Both the position numbers and the translations under genes were made by a program. From Lysinibacillus sp. OF-1 (GTDB lineage Bacteria > Bacillota > Bacilli > Bacillales_A > Planococcaceae), in assembly GCF_028356935.1 (NCBI RefSeq), contig NZ_CP102798.1:1736001-1800000 (forward strand): a DNA stretch of 64,000 bases. The letters are read 5' to 3'. Below, in pieces: positions 26,522 through 34,291 of this stretch. The notes beneath the pieces are model-generated. The model did no database searches. It worked only from the letters and a program-made list of their open reading frames with translations, and was not told where the DNA came from. Within the stretch, counting starts at the first letter, position 1. Every line of letters begins with the position of its first letter.

Positions 26522-27403
26522 CTATTTTTTTTCATAAAAATCGAAGACAAACTGTTTAAATTGGCGTGCAGAGGGGGGAAGATAGCGATTGTCAATCCAA
26601 GCCATGCCGATAATTCGTTCACATACCATATCCTCAACATGGATTTTAACGATTTTCTTCGGATTTAAATCCTCATCATCTGGAAGTAAGGAAACGCCCA
26701 GCCCCGCACCTACAAAACCAGCAATGGTCGATACTTCGTCCCCTTCATAAGAAATTTTAGGCTTTATGCCAGCAGCATTTAACAATCGATCAGCAGAGCG
26801 GCGCAGTGCATAGCCCTTTTTCATGAGCACAAAGTTTTCATGCTCCAGCTCTTTCATTTTAATGCTTTTACGATGTGCAAGCGGATGATCAATCGGTACC
26901 ATAATAAAAAGCTCATCTCGCCATAATTCCTTCCAACATACTGGCGGCTCTGTATCAATGGCTGCCAATAAGCAAAGATCTAATTCACCAGCCAATAATT
27001 GTTTTAATTGTGAGTGAGAGTAGTTTTGCGTGAAATGAAAACGAATATGGGGGTGTTTCTGACGAAAAGCACGAATCAAGTCTGGTACGATACTCGTTCC
27101 AAGCGTATGTAAAAAACCGAGTGATACATCGCCGAGCTCTGGATTATTAAGCTCTTGTAATTCTAAAACAGCCTTTTCATATTCTTTGCGCATTCGCAGT
27201 ACACGATATAAAAACAGTTCACCATATCGGTTAAGCATAATTGAGCGCCCTTGTCTGTCGAAAAGCGGTACACCTAATTCTTCTTCCAGCTTTGAAATAG
27301 AACGACTAAGTGCTGGTTGTGAAATCGCTAATGTTTCAGCAGCTCGTGTCATATGCTCTAACTTTGCCACGGTTACAAAATATTCTAATTGTTGCCACTC
27401 CAT
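26522..27403 (-). CDS. LysR-family transcriptional regulator
   Basis: 293 residues. The N-terminal winged helix-turn-helix (LEYFVTVAKLEHMTRAAETL, ISQPALSRSISKLEEELG, LFDRQGRSIMLNRYGELFL) is a textbook LysR DNA-binding domain. Residues 90-290 form the substrate-binding-like effector domain (GDVSLGFLHTLGTSIVPDLI, VSTIAGFVGAGLGVSLLPDD). The start has GAGGTG seven bases upstream. LysR regulators usually control a divergent gene; the neighbour on the other side is an esterase gene 283 bases away, so it is a candidate target, but the promoter of that gene shows no obvious T-N11-A box that I can defend. The effector is unknown. Confidence 0.92.
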   Translation of the reverse strand: MEWQQLEYFVTVAKLEHMTRAAETLAISQPALSRSISKLEEELGVPLFDRQGRSIMLNRYGELFLYRVLRMRKEYEKAVLELQELNNPELGDVSLGFLHTLGTSIVPDLIRAFRQKHPHIRFHFTQNYSHSQLKQLLAGELDLCLLAAIDTEPPVCWKELWRDELFIMVPIDHPLAHRKSIKMKELEHENFVLMKKGYALRRSADRLLNAAGIKPKISYEGDEVSTIAGFVGAGLGVSLLPDDEDLNPKKIVKIHVEDMVCERIIGMAWIDNRYLPPSARQFKQFVFDFYEKK

Positions 27404-27584
27404 TTTTTCACCTCTTTTCTCGTTATTTTTAAGTTATCTGCATTATAACGGGAAACAGAGTGGAAGTATAGGTTGCAAATTATTTTTAAAAGGACGTTGC
27501 ATTTTATTAGCAGAATGGAAAAGTTAAGTAGCAAAAGTGTGATAGCACAGCGGTTAAGTTGACATCATTCATGCATGGTACACA

Positions 27585-27613
27585 TTGATTTGATAAAAAC
27601 TATAAATTATACA
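27585..27613 (+). promoter_or_regulatory. Probable promoter of the esterase gene
   Basis: TTGATT (27585-27590), 17-base spacer, TATACA (27608-27613), about 70 bases upstream of the esterase start. Good fit to a housekeeping sigma-A promoter. Confidence 0.5.
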
Positions 27614-27686
27614 TTATGAATAAAGGGTGGTAAGATAGACACATAAAATACACAATTATAAATTTCCGTGAAGGGGATATCATAAA

Positions 27687-28439
27687 ATGAAGTTAACTAA
27701 GCCACAACCTCTAACTATTGAGGGAGGCAAAAAAGCCGTACTATTACTGCATGGATTCACAGGTAGCACAAAAGATGTGAAAAAACTAGGAGAATTTTTA
27801 TCTCAACGAGGTTATACCGTTCATGCACCAATTTATAGTGGGCATGGTGTAGAACCAGAAGCATTATTAGAAACAAAACCAGAGGACTGGTGGAACGATG
27901 TAGTGGAAGGTTATAACTTCCTCCAAGAGAATGGCTATGAAGAAATCGCTGTTGTTGGGATTTCACTTGGTGGCGTCTTCTCATTAAAAGTAGCAGAGAC
28001 GTTTCCAGTGAAAGCGTGTGTAGCGATGTGTGCACCAATTACACGTGATAATTCAAAAGGCTTATTTACACGTTTGTACCATTATGCTCGTTTATATAAA
28101 CACTTTGAAAATAAATCAAAAGATCAAATCATTTCAGAATTACATGAATTACGCATTACACCAAAGGATTCTTTGGATGGCGTAACACGTTTAACAACTG
28201 AAACTCGTGAGGAATTATCAACGATCAAAGCACCTACACTTGTGTTACAAGGTTCACTAGATGATGACCTATACCAAGAAAGCGCACCTTTCATTTTAAA
28301 TACAGTAGAAACAGATGACAAAGAAATCATTTGGTATGAAAATTCTGGTCACATTATTACATTAGATAAAGAACGTGATAAAGTGTATGAAGATGTTTAT
28401 AAATTTTTAGATCATATTGAATGGTCAGTTGCAAACTAA
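27687..28439 (+). CDS. Carboxylesterase, Est30/YvaK type
   Basis: 250 residues of the alpha/beta hydrolase fold. The oxyanion-hole motif LLLHGFTGS (19-27), nucleophile Ser93 in GISLGG, acid Asp192 in GSLDDD and His222 in SGHIITLD match the catalytic triad of Geobacillus Est30 (Ser94, Asp193, His223), and the length is the same. A helical cap at about 118-160 (GLFTRLYHYARLYKHFENKS) agrees. It hydrolyses short-chain esters in the cytoplasm. In other Bacillus relatives this gene often lies beside secG and rnr, but neither is here. AAGGGG precedes the ATG. Confidence 0.92.
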   Translation: MKLTKPQPLTIEGGKKAVLLLHGFTGSTKDVKKLGEFLSQRGYTVHAPIYSGHGVEPEALLETKPEDWWNDVVEGYNFLQENGYEEIAVVGISLGGVFSLKVAETFPVKACVAMCAPITRDNSKGLFTRLYHYARLYKHFENKSKDQIISELHELRITPKDSLDGVTRLTTETREELSTIKAPTLVLQGSLDDDLYQESAPFILNTVETDDKEIIWYENSGHIITLDKERDKVYEDVYKFLDHIEWSVAN

Positions 28440-28440
28440 G

Positions 28441-28471
28441 GAGGGGCTGTCAGCAGGCAGCTCTTTTTTTG
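28441..28471 (+). terminator. Terminator after the esterase gene
   Basis: GGGCTGTC-AGCA-GGCAGCTC with one G-U pair is followed by seven T, immediately after the esterase stop. Confidence 0.75.
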
Positions 28472-28624
28472 TTCAATCAACTGAACTTTGTAGCATTCAT
28501 CTAGATAAACGAAAAAACTATTGTAATTATAATAAATGCTTGATAACATGATGAAATTATAGTGAAAAATCATTCGATTAAAATAATTTGCTATGGTCTA
28601 AAACTTCTAAGGAGCACATCAATT

Positions 28625-29965
28625 ATGCAACAAAAAATACCTTTTTCAACCTATGCAGTCATCGGAACAATGTTATTTGGACTGTATTTTGGAGCAGGGA
28701 ACCTCATTTTTCCTATTCAAATGGGCCAATTTGCTGGAACTAATTTTTGGTTTGGGTTAATCGGATTTTTAGTTACTGCCATCGGGCTACCATTCCTCGG
28801 AATTTTAGCGATTGGTTTATCAGGTAGTAATGGTTTACGTGATTTAGCGAACCGTGTTCATCCTATATTTGGCATTGTTTTTTCATTGGCACTGTATTTA
28901 ACAATCGGTCCGTTTTTTGCCATTCCACGTACAGCAACCGTACCATTTGTTGTAGGCTTTGAGCCATACATTCAACCACAACATGCAACGCTGCTACTAG
29001 CAGTATTTAGCTTTGTATTTTTTGCCGTTGTCTATTATTTCTCTTTAAATCCAGCAAAAATTATGGATTACATCGGTAAATATTTAACGCCTGCTTTTTT
29101 AGTCGTCTTATTTATTATAATTATCACAAGCATCATCAAACCAATGGGTGATTTCCAGCAGCCAGTCGGTGATTATTTGGATGCTGCTTTTATGACGGGC
29201 TTTAAAGAGGGTTATAATACGATGGATGCCCTAGCATCGCTGGCATTCGGGATTGTTGTCATCAATGCTATTAAAAGTGCAGGAATTACAGATCGCAAGG
29301 AAATAGCCAAGGCTACATGGACATCGGGTATTTTTGCGATGGCTTTAATGACACTTATTTACGGCTTAATTACGTATATGGGAGCTTCTAGTATTGATGC
29401 TGTTGGTACTTTTGACAATGGTGGTTTAATTTTTGCCGCAGTAGCAGATCACTATTTTGGCTCTTTTGGGGCCATTTTATTGGCGCTTATTATTGTCCTT
29501 GCTTGTTTAAAGACAAGTATAGGGTTAATTACGTCCTGTAGTGAATTTTTCCACGAAGTGTTTCCAAAAATCAGCTATAAATGGTTTGTGTTTTTACTTT
29601 GTCTTGTGTCCTTTACGATTGCAAACTTCGGCTTAAACAATATCATCCAATTTGCGATCCCTGTTTTAATGTTCTTATATCCACTAGCCATTGTATTAAT
29701 TTTGCTTGCTCTTTGCTCATCCTTCTTTAAGAATAAGCAAACAGTTTATGCCATTGCGATGATTTTTACATTTTTCATCAGTTTAATTGATGGCTATAAA
29801 GCCTTGGTGGAAAGTGTGCCAGGAGCGAACTTAGGCGTTTTGGACGCAGTGGAGAAGCTGTATTCAACGATCCTTCCTTTTTATGACATCGGATTAGGTT
29901 GGATACTACCAGCTCTTGTAGGAGCAGTGATTGGGAGCTTGTTCCCGTCTAGAAAAGTCATATAA
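28625..29965 (+). CDS. brnQ: Branched-chain amino acid:cation symporter
   Basis: 446 residues with about 12 membrane helices. The N-terminus MLFGLYFGAGNLIFPIQMGQ and the internal IPRTATVPFVVGFEP and DALASLAFGIVVINAIKSAG blocks are characteristic of the LIVCS/BrnQ family, which imports leucine, isoleucine and valine with Na+ or H+. The ATG at 28625 follows AAGGAGC; the reading frame extends upstream to 28562 but without a site. I looked for a CodY box upstream because brnQ is CodY-regulated in relatives, and saw none that was convincing. Confidence 0.93.
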   Translation: MQQKIPFSTYAVIGTMLFGLYFGAGNLIFPIQMGQFAGTNFWFGLIGFLVTAIGLPFLGILAIGLSGSNGLRDLANRVHPIFGIVFSLALYLTIGPFFAIPRTATVPFVVGFEPYIQPQHATLLLAVFSFVFFAVVYYFSLNPAKIMDYIGKYLTPAFLVVLFIIIITSIIKPMGDFQQPVGDYLDAAFMTGFKEGYNTMDALASLAFGIVVINAIKSAGITDRKEIAKATWTSGIFAMALMTLIYGLITYMGASSIDAVGTFDNGGLIFAAVADHYFGSFGAILLALIIVLACLKTSIGLITSCSEFFHEVFPKISYKWFVFLLCLVSFTIANFGLNNIIQFAIPVLMFLYPLAIVLILLALCSSFFKNKQTVYAIAMIFTFFISLIDGYKALVESVPGANLGVLDAVEKLYSTILPFYDIGLGWILPALVGAVIGSLFPSRKVI

Positions 29966-29971
29966 ATGAAT

Positions 29972-30010
29972 AACCACGCACAGACATGATTCACTGTGCG
30001 TGGTTTTTTA
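29972..30010. terminator. Bidirectional terminator between brnQ and SDR gene
   Basis: AACCACGCACAG pairs perfectly with CTGTGCGTGGTT across a ten-base loop and is followed by six T. The convergent SDR gene ends at 30015, so the hairpin can end both transcripts. Confidence 0.85.
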
Positions 30011-30014
30011 TGGC

Positions 30015-30773
30015 TTAATAAGCTGTCCAGCCACCATCCACCGCAATCACTTGTCCATTCACAAAGCTTGCTTCGTCTGAACCAAGGAAAATAGCTAATT
30101 GTGCGATTTCTTCTGGTTGACCAGCACGAGGATTAATCGATAGTCCAAGTGATTGGCGTGCAGCACCCGTTTCACTCATACTAGTCATAGAAGAGGCGAT
30201 ATTAGTCATAACTGCTCCTGGTGCAATCCCATTACAACGAATATTTTTATCAGCATACATAAACGCTGTATTTTTTGTTAAACCGACAACGGCATGCTTC
30301 GAAGCTGTATAGGCTGCCCCTGCGCGTGCCCCGTATAAGCCACCAGCAGAAATATTATTCACAAAGACACCATGCCCTTGCGCAAGGAAAATTTCTGTAG
30401 CCATACGCATAGAGCGCATAACGGCTGTAGTATTCACGGCGAATACTCGATCCCAACGTTCATCAGAAATTTCACCAACTGGCTCCATCCCATCCATAAT
30501 GCCCGCATTGTTCACTAAAATATCTAATTGACCGTAGTTCGTGTTCGTTTCGTCAAATAAACGTTGTAAGTCTTCTGTTGATGCGACATTTGTTTGAATG
30601 GCAAATGCTGTACCCCCAGCTGCTTGAATACCGTCCACAACTGCTTGGGCACCCTCTAAATTTAAGTCTGAAACGACAACCTTAGCGCCCTCTTTTGCAT
30701 ATCCTTCAGCAATGGCTTTCCCCATGCCTGAAGCTGCACCTGTCACAATGGCTACTTTACCTTCTAATCTCAT
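30015..30773 (-). CDS. Short-chain dehydrogenase/reductase (SDR)
   Basis: 252 residues, classical SDR: TGAASGMG (11-18), Asp36 (NAD preference), NNAG (88-91), Ser142, Tyr155 and Lys159 (YTASK), and the C-terminal VDGGW. The ATG at 30773 is well supported by GAGGAGGT ten bases upstream; the longer in-frame reading up to 30830 covers the operator region and is rejected. It is divergent from a TetR-type gene, and the space between them holds a 14-base palindrome, an 18-base palindrome and a cre-like site. It is thus probably a substrate-induced, glucose-repressed oxidoreductase. Substrate unknown. Confidence 0.9.
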   Translation of the reverse strand: MRLEGKVAIVTGAASGMGKAIAEGYAKEGAKVVVSDLNLEGAQAVVDGIQAAGGTAFAIQTNVASTEDLQRLFDETNTNYGQLDILVNNAGIMDGMEPVGEISDERWDRVFAVNTTAVMRSMRMATEIFLAQGHGVFVNNISAGGLYGARAGAAYTASKHAVVGLTKNTAFMYADKNIRCNGIAPGAVMTNIASSMTSMSETGAARQSLGLSINPRAGQPEEIAQLAIFLGSDEASFVNGQVIAVDGGWTAY

Positions 30774-30806
30774 CTCAAAGACCTCCTCATGTATGTCGAT
30801 AGTTAT

Positions 30807-30820
30807 TGAACATCTGTTCA
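30807..30820. promoter_or_regulatory. 14-base palindrome, candidate TetR operator
   Basis: TGAACA-TC-TGTTCA, perfect in both arms, 34 bases upstream of the SDR start. Confidence 0.5.
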
Positions 30821-30840
30821 TTAAAATCATATAATAAATA

Positions 30841-30854
30841 TGAAAGCGATTTCA
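30841..30854. promoter_or_regulatory. cre-like site (CcpA)
   Basis: TGAAAGCGATTTCA matches every defined position of the cre consensus TGWAANCGNTNWCA. It lies 68 bases upstream of the SDR start, between the two TetR-type palindromes. Confidence 0.55.
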
Positions 30855-30873
30855 ATATGCAAATTATCATGAT

Positions 30874-30891
30874 GTGTTGAGTATTCAACAC
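30874..30891. promoter_or_regulatory. 18-base palindrome, candidate TetR operator
   Basis: GTGTTGA-GTAT-TCAACAC, perfect seven-base arms, 36 bases before the tetR-type TTG start. Position suggests autoregulation. Confidence 0.5.
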
Positions 30892-30926
30892 TTTTGGAAA
30901 AACTGTTGAATAAGGAGCTGAAAAAA

Positions 30927-31508
30927 TTGCGTACAACCGATTTACGGATTATTAAAACGAAACAAGCCCTGCACAACGCCTTATTGACCTTGCTCAGCCA
31001 AAAGCCATTGGAGCAAATATCGATTGCAGAAATTTGTAGAGAGGCGAAGATTAATCGAGGAACATTCTATTTACATTACGAGCAAAAAGAGGGGCTCTTT
31101 GAAGAATACTTTCAGGAAATTATGGAGGATTTATATCAATCCTATGAAGAACCCTACCGTGCCGTCCCAACCTTGGACACCCATCAACTCGATCCAACAA
31201 CCATTCGGATTTTTCATCATATTGAACGCTTTAAAATGTTTTATCGTATCGTATTTTCTAAAAATGTCCCGTTGACCTACTATTACATGCTATTTGACGG
31301 GATTTATTCACTGTTAAAGCGAGACATTACTACACACCATGAGCATCAAATAGCGGACCATATTTCGATCGACTATTATAGTGCCTATCAAGCAAACGCC
31401 ATCATCGGACTCATCATCCAATGGTATCGCGGAGATTTTAGCGACAGTGTAACAGTTCTAAACCAGCAACTAGCTTCGATTTTAAAAAATGTCCGGAGTG
31501 AAGGGTAG
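30927..31508 (+). CDS. TetR-family transcriptional regulator
   Basis: About 193 residues from the TTG at 30927. The N-terminal HTH (KQALHNALLTLLSQKPLEQI, IAEICREAKINRGTFYLHY) is typical TetR, and the C-terminal domain resembles the DhaS-like TetR_C group (RIFHHIERFKMFYRIVFSKN, YYSAYQANAIIGLIIQWYRG). The start at 30927 is chosen because AAGGAGC is correctly spaced and it gives the usual short N-terminal tail; TTG at 30894 is also in frame. It is divergent from an SDR gene, with palindromes between. The stop codon falls next to a degenerate GGATAG repeat array. Confidence 0.88.
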   Translation: MRTTDLRIIKTKQALHNALLTLLSQKPLEQISIAEICREAKINRGTFYLHYEQKEGLFEEYFQEIMEDLYQSYEEPYRAVPTLDTHQLDPTTIRIFHHIERFKMFYRIVFSKNVPLTYYYMLFDGIYSLLKRDITTHHEHQIADHISIDYYSAYQANAIIGLIIQWYRGDFSDSVTVLNQQLASILKNVRSEG

Positions 31509-31519
31509 AGAGACAAGCG

Positions 31520-31696
31520 TAGGATAGAACCCGAAAAGCGGTGGATAGAACGCTAAAAGCGAAGGATAGCCTGTTAAAAGTGGAGGATAGGAAAGGAAAA
31601 GCGGTGGATAGAATGCTAAATAATGAAGGATAGAGAGAGAAGTGTAGGATGAAACCGGAAAAGCAGAGGATACTCCGCTCAAAACGAAGGATTTGC
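31520..31696. repeat. GGATAG tandem repeat array, 9 units of about 21 bp
   Basis: Units begin (first G of GGAT) at 31522, 31543, 31564, 31585, 31606, 31628, 31647, 31668 and 31689. The period is 21 bases with single steps of 19 and 22. The GGATAG/GGATG/GGATAC core is conserved; the middle is variable with a recurring AAAAG before the next core. A weaker unit (GGGTAG at 31504) overlaps the tetR-type stop. The array lies between that stop and a long hairpin. The same family forms the larger array at 50196-50594. Because 21 is a multiple of three, the reverse strand is open for about 100 codons, but I regard that as a by-product. Confidence 0.85.
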
Positions 31697-31716
31697 TTAT
31701 CTCTTTCAAAGTGATA

Positions 31717-31751
31717 AAGCGATGGGCTACTAGCAACGTAGCCCATCGCTT
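31717..31751. terminator. Strong hairpin, probable terminator after the array
   Basis: AAGCGATGGGCTAC pairs perfectly with GTAGCCCATCGCTT around TAGCAAC. The tail TATTTGAATT is only moderately T-rich, so it may be an inefficient terminator or an RNA-protecting 3' stem for the tetR-type transcript. Confidence 0.6.
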
Positions 31752-31758
31752 ATTTGAA

Positions 31759-31893
31759 TTATGGAATTGGAGCAGGTTTCAGAGCGACAACGATTGTCAC
31801 AAGGATGATGAGCTGTATAGCCCTTTTCACTTATCAATTGTAGAGCAGCTTCGATAATTCGTTGTGCAGTTCCTTTCGTGCAAGTAATTACTT
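31759..31893 (-). pseudogene. Relic of a TetR regulator and a membrane transporter
   Basis: On the minus strand 31888-31811 translates to TKGTAQRIIEAALQLISEKG YTA, split here for length, which is the first helix of a TetR repressor. It then loses the frame, and an overlapping frame gives LIILVTIVVALKPAPIP and a stop at 31759-31761, like the end of a membrane transporter. An in-frame stop lies right after the only ATG upstream. A perfect palindrome AAGTAATTACTT (31882-31893), inside a longer imperfect one, may be the old operator. The reading is an inference from short fragments. Confidence 0.4.
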
Positions 31894-31938
31894 ACATGCT
31901 AACGAAGTATATTTTTATTGCAACATAATGGAAGAGCA

Positions 31939-31967
31939 TTGACAACTATATCGACTGCTGATATATT
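31939..31967 (+). promoter_or_regulatory. Promoter of the PadR operon
   Basis: Consensus -35 TTGACA (31939-31944), 17-base spacer and -10 TATATT (31962-31967), with a PadR-type inverted repeat lying between the two boxes. Confidence 0.75.
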
Positions 31968-32008
31968 TTAATTGTATCGACTGACGATATATTGATGGGC
32001 GATATAAG
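31947..32008. promoter_or_regulatory. PadR operators
   Basis: Three related sites: TATATC-N7-GATATA at 31947-31965 (between -35 and -10), TATCG-ACTGA-CGATA at 31975-31989, and a half site GCGATATAA at 32000-32008. The dyad with ATATC/GATAT arms is typical of PadR-family operators. Binding would block the promoter, indicating autorepression. Confidence 0.65.
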
Positions 32009-32019
32009 GGGGGATTTAG

Positions 32020-32334
32020 ATGACACAGGAACATCCGCCATTAACAGAGGGCGTTTATTATATTTTATTAGCATTATACGAGGTTAGGCATGGCTATGGC
32101 ATTATGCAATTAGTGGAGGAAATGAGCAATGGGCGAGTGCGTTTAGGCGCAGGTACCATTTATGGTGCGATTAAAACATTGCTAGAACGAGGCTGGATAG
32201 AGGCGCTTGATGAAGATGGGCGAAAGAAAGAATATATCATTACCGCTACTGGAAAAACGGTCATTGAATATGAAATTTTGAGATTAAGGGAACTTTTTGA
32301 CAATGGTATCCGTATAACGAAAGGAGTTGAATAA
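32020..32334 (+). CDS. PadR-family transcriptional regulator
   Basis: 104 residues. Winged helix: TEGVYYILLALYEVRHGYGI, MSNGRVRLGAGTIYGAIKTL (recognition helix) and the wing EDGRKKEYIITATGK, followed by a short C-terminal dimerisation helix, the small PadR-s2 type. AAGGGGGG precedes the ATG. It is the first gene of an operon with two DUF2812 proteins and an ABC transporter, an arrangement common in Bacillota. It probably represses the operon through the dyads upstream of it and may respond to a drug or envelope signal. Confidence 0.9.
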   Translation: MTQEHPPLTEGVYYILLALYEVRHGYGIMQLVEEMSNGRVRLGAGTIYGAIKTLLERGWIEALDEDGRKKEYIITATGKTVIEYEILRLRELFDNGIRITKGVE

Positions 32335-32335
32335 T

Positions 32336-32872
32336 ATGCATAAATATCGCTTGATGATTAATCCCTATGCAATAGAGAAGTGGGTTAATGACATGGCTTG
32401 TCAGGGCTGGCATTTAAAAAAATTCACATGGATTCGGTTTACGTTTGAACGAGGAGAACCAGGTCGCTATATTTATCGCCACGATGAATTGGAGCGATTT
32501 GGCAGTCACTATGAAGAGGACTACCTGGAATTTCTTCAATCCTCTGGCATTGAACAGGTTGATCGCTCTGGCAATTTTGTGTTTTTTAGAAAAGTAGCAC
32601 AGGAAGGTCCATTTGAGCTCTATACAGATAAAAAAACCAAAATTGGCAACTTGTCAAAAAAGATGACACTGTTATTTTCCCTTATTCTACTAAATTTGTT
32701 CATTGGTATCATCGGTTTAATGGGCGATTTTTCGGAGCAAACGACTGACTGGGTTGGTTTCACATTGAATACGTTGAATCTAGTTGTTGTCGTATTATTC
32801 TCTCTCCCACTCTATAAGCTTATGCGTGTACGTAATCGATTAAAGAAAGAATTAAATGTATTTTCAGATTAA
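32336..32872 (+). CDS. DUF2812 protein 1
   Basis: 178 residues. The N-terminal half is a DUF2812 domain (YAIEKWVNDMACQGWHLKKF, FTFERGEPGRYIYRHDEL, EEDYLEFLQSSGIEQV, GPFELYTD). Two membrane helices follow (about 112-132 and 143-163), then a basic tail. The domain is expected to be cytoplasmic. Function unknown, but the family regularly accompanies PadR regulators. ATG 32336 is chosen behind AAAGGAG; the PadR stop is one base before. It shares about a third of its residues by eye with the next DUF2812 protein. Confidence 0.85.
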   Translation: MHKYRLMINPYAIEKWVNDMACQGWHLKKFTWIRFTFERGEPGRYIYRHDELERFGSHYEEDYLEFLQSSGIEQVDRSGNFVFFRKVAQEGPFELYTDKKTKIGNLSKKMTLLFSLILLNLFIGIIGLMGDFSEQTTDWVGFTLNTLNLVVVVLFSLPLYKLMRVRNRLKKELNVFSD

Positions 32873-32948
32873 CAAGCGAGCATTATTTTCCGGGAAATCA
32901 GAAAATAATGAAAATTTAAGCATGACTTCATAGTAGAGGTGATATTAG

Positions 32949-33479
32949 ATGAAAAAAAGGATGTATCGTTTTTTTATGGATTACGAAAAGGAAGAACGAT
33001 GGGTCAATGATATGGCGGATCGGGGGTGGAATCTAAAAAAAACAGTGGCAGGTTACTTTGTATTTGAAAAAGGCACACCAGAACTATATATTTATCGAAA
33101 TGAATTTGTGAATAGAAAATCAAAGGATTATTTTGAGTTTCTAGACGCGATGAATATTGAGTGTGTGTCCAAATTTGGTGGATGGGCCTATTATCGAAAA
33201 CTAAAATCAGAGGGACCCTTTGAAATATTTACAGATATCACTTCCAAATTTAACTATATAAAATCAATGAATCGCTTTTTTATACTCGTGTTACTGTTAA
33301 ATTTAATGACTGGTATTTATAATATAGCGCTAGGTTTATGGGAATCTGCTGCAGGACTAGTGAATACTAGTGTAGGATGCATGAGCTTGATCGTAGCCTT
33401 ACTGCTGGTCATTCCTATTGTGAAAAATGAAAACCGCAAAAAGGGCTTAAAACAAGACTTACATATATTTGAAGGATAA
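32949..33479 (+). CDS. DUF2812 protein 2
   Basis: 176 residues with the same plan as the previous gene: DUF2812 domain ([64 protein letters not shown]) and two membrane helices (about 100-120 and 127-155). It likely arose by tandem duplication followed by divergence. AGAGGTG precedes the ATG. A 76-base gap separates it from the first copy; the ABC ATPase gene starts 13 bases after its stop. Confidence 0.85.
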   Translation: MKKRMYRFFMDYEKEERWVNDMADRGWNLKKTVAGYFVFEKGTPELYIYRNEFVNRKSKDYFEFLDAMNIECVSKFGGWAYYRKLKSEGPFEIFTDITSKFNYIKSMNRFFILVLLLNLMTGIYNIALGLWESAAGLVNTSVGCMSLIVALLLVIPIVKNENRKKGLKQDLHIFEG

Positions 33480-33492
33480 GGAGGATGACAAC

Positions 33493-34291
33493 ATGACATT
33501 ACAGTTACAGCGTGTTACAAAGAAGTACAAGGATTTTACAGCTGTGGATGATTTGAATTTTACCATTGAAAAAGGTGAAATTTTTGGTCTGATTGGACAA
33601 AACGGTGCAGGGAAGACAACGACATTCCGAATGATTTTAGATTTACAGGAAACGACGGCGGGTACAATTACTTGGTGAGCTACGTGGTATGAAAAAAGCA
33701 GCGCTAAAAAAAGAAATAGATTTTTGGATTCAACGCTTTGAACTGGAAGAAAAACGTAAAGATAAGGCAGAAACATTATCAAAGGGGAACCAGCAAAAGG
33801 TTCAGCTCATTGCAAGCTTTATCCATAAACCAGCGTTTTTAATTTTAGATGAACCATTTAGTGGACTAGATCCCGTTAATAAAGATTTACTGAAGGATGC
33901 GATTTTACTATTAAAAGAGCAGGGTACGACCATTTTATTCTCCAGTCACCAAATGGATAATGTCGAGGAGCTTTGTGATCATTTGTGCTTATTAAAACGA
34001 GGTGTCTCTTTATTTTCTGGAAGCTTACTAGATTTAAAGAAACAATATGGCAAAACAAAGCTTGCAGTTCGTACGGATTGGTCGACGACACAGCTATTGG
34101 CACTAGAAGGCGTCAAGGATGTGCGTGTAGAGAAGGAGCAAACGGTTCTTACATTAGCAGACGAAAGCTTTGCCCAAAGTATTTTTGAGCAGCTGTCCAA
34201 TGGGAAATATATTGAAAAATTCAGCTTGGATTATTTATCGTTAGATGAAATCTTTAAAGACAAGGTAGGTGGCCATGTTGTCGAAGTTTAG
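33493..34291 (+). pseudogene. ABC transporter ATPase (NatA/YhaQ type) broken by an internal deletion
   Basis: The frame from ATG 33493 (AAGGAGG upstream) encodes the N-terminus with Walker [11 protein letters not shown] and stops at TGA 33676-33678 directly after TAGTITW. The rest resumes in another frame with [15 protein letters not shown] and contains the signature LSKGNQQKV, Walker B FLILDEPFSGLDP and H-loop FSSHQM to 34291. About 35 residues including the Q-loop region (normally a GYLPEERGLYP-type motif) are missing between TITW and LGELRG. A deletion of roughly 100 bases plus frameshift explains this. A separate start at 33689 could make a 200-residue protein without Walker A, which could not bind ATP normally. 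The permease gene next to it is intact. Confidence 0.8.

Noticed and set aside
28472-28624. CodY box or T-box leader upstream of brnQ
   Set aside because: No match better than chance and no T-box core sequence.
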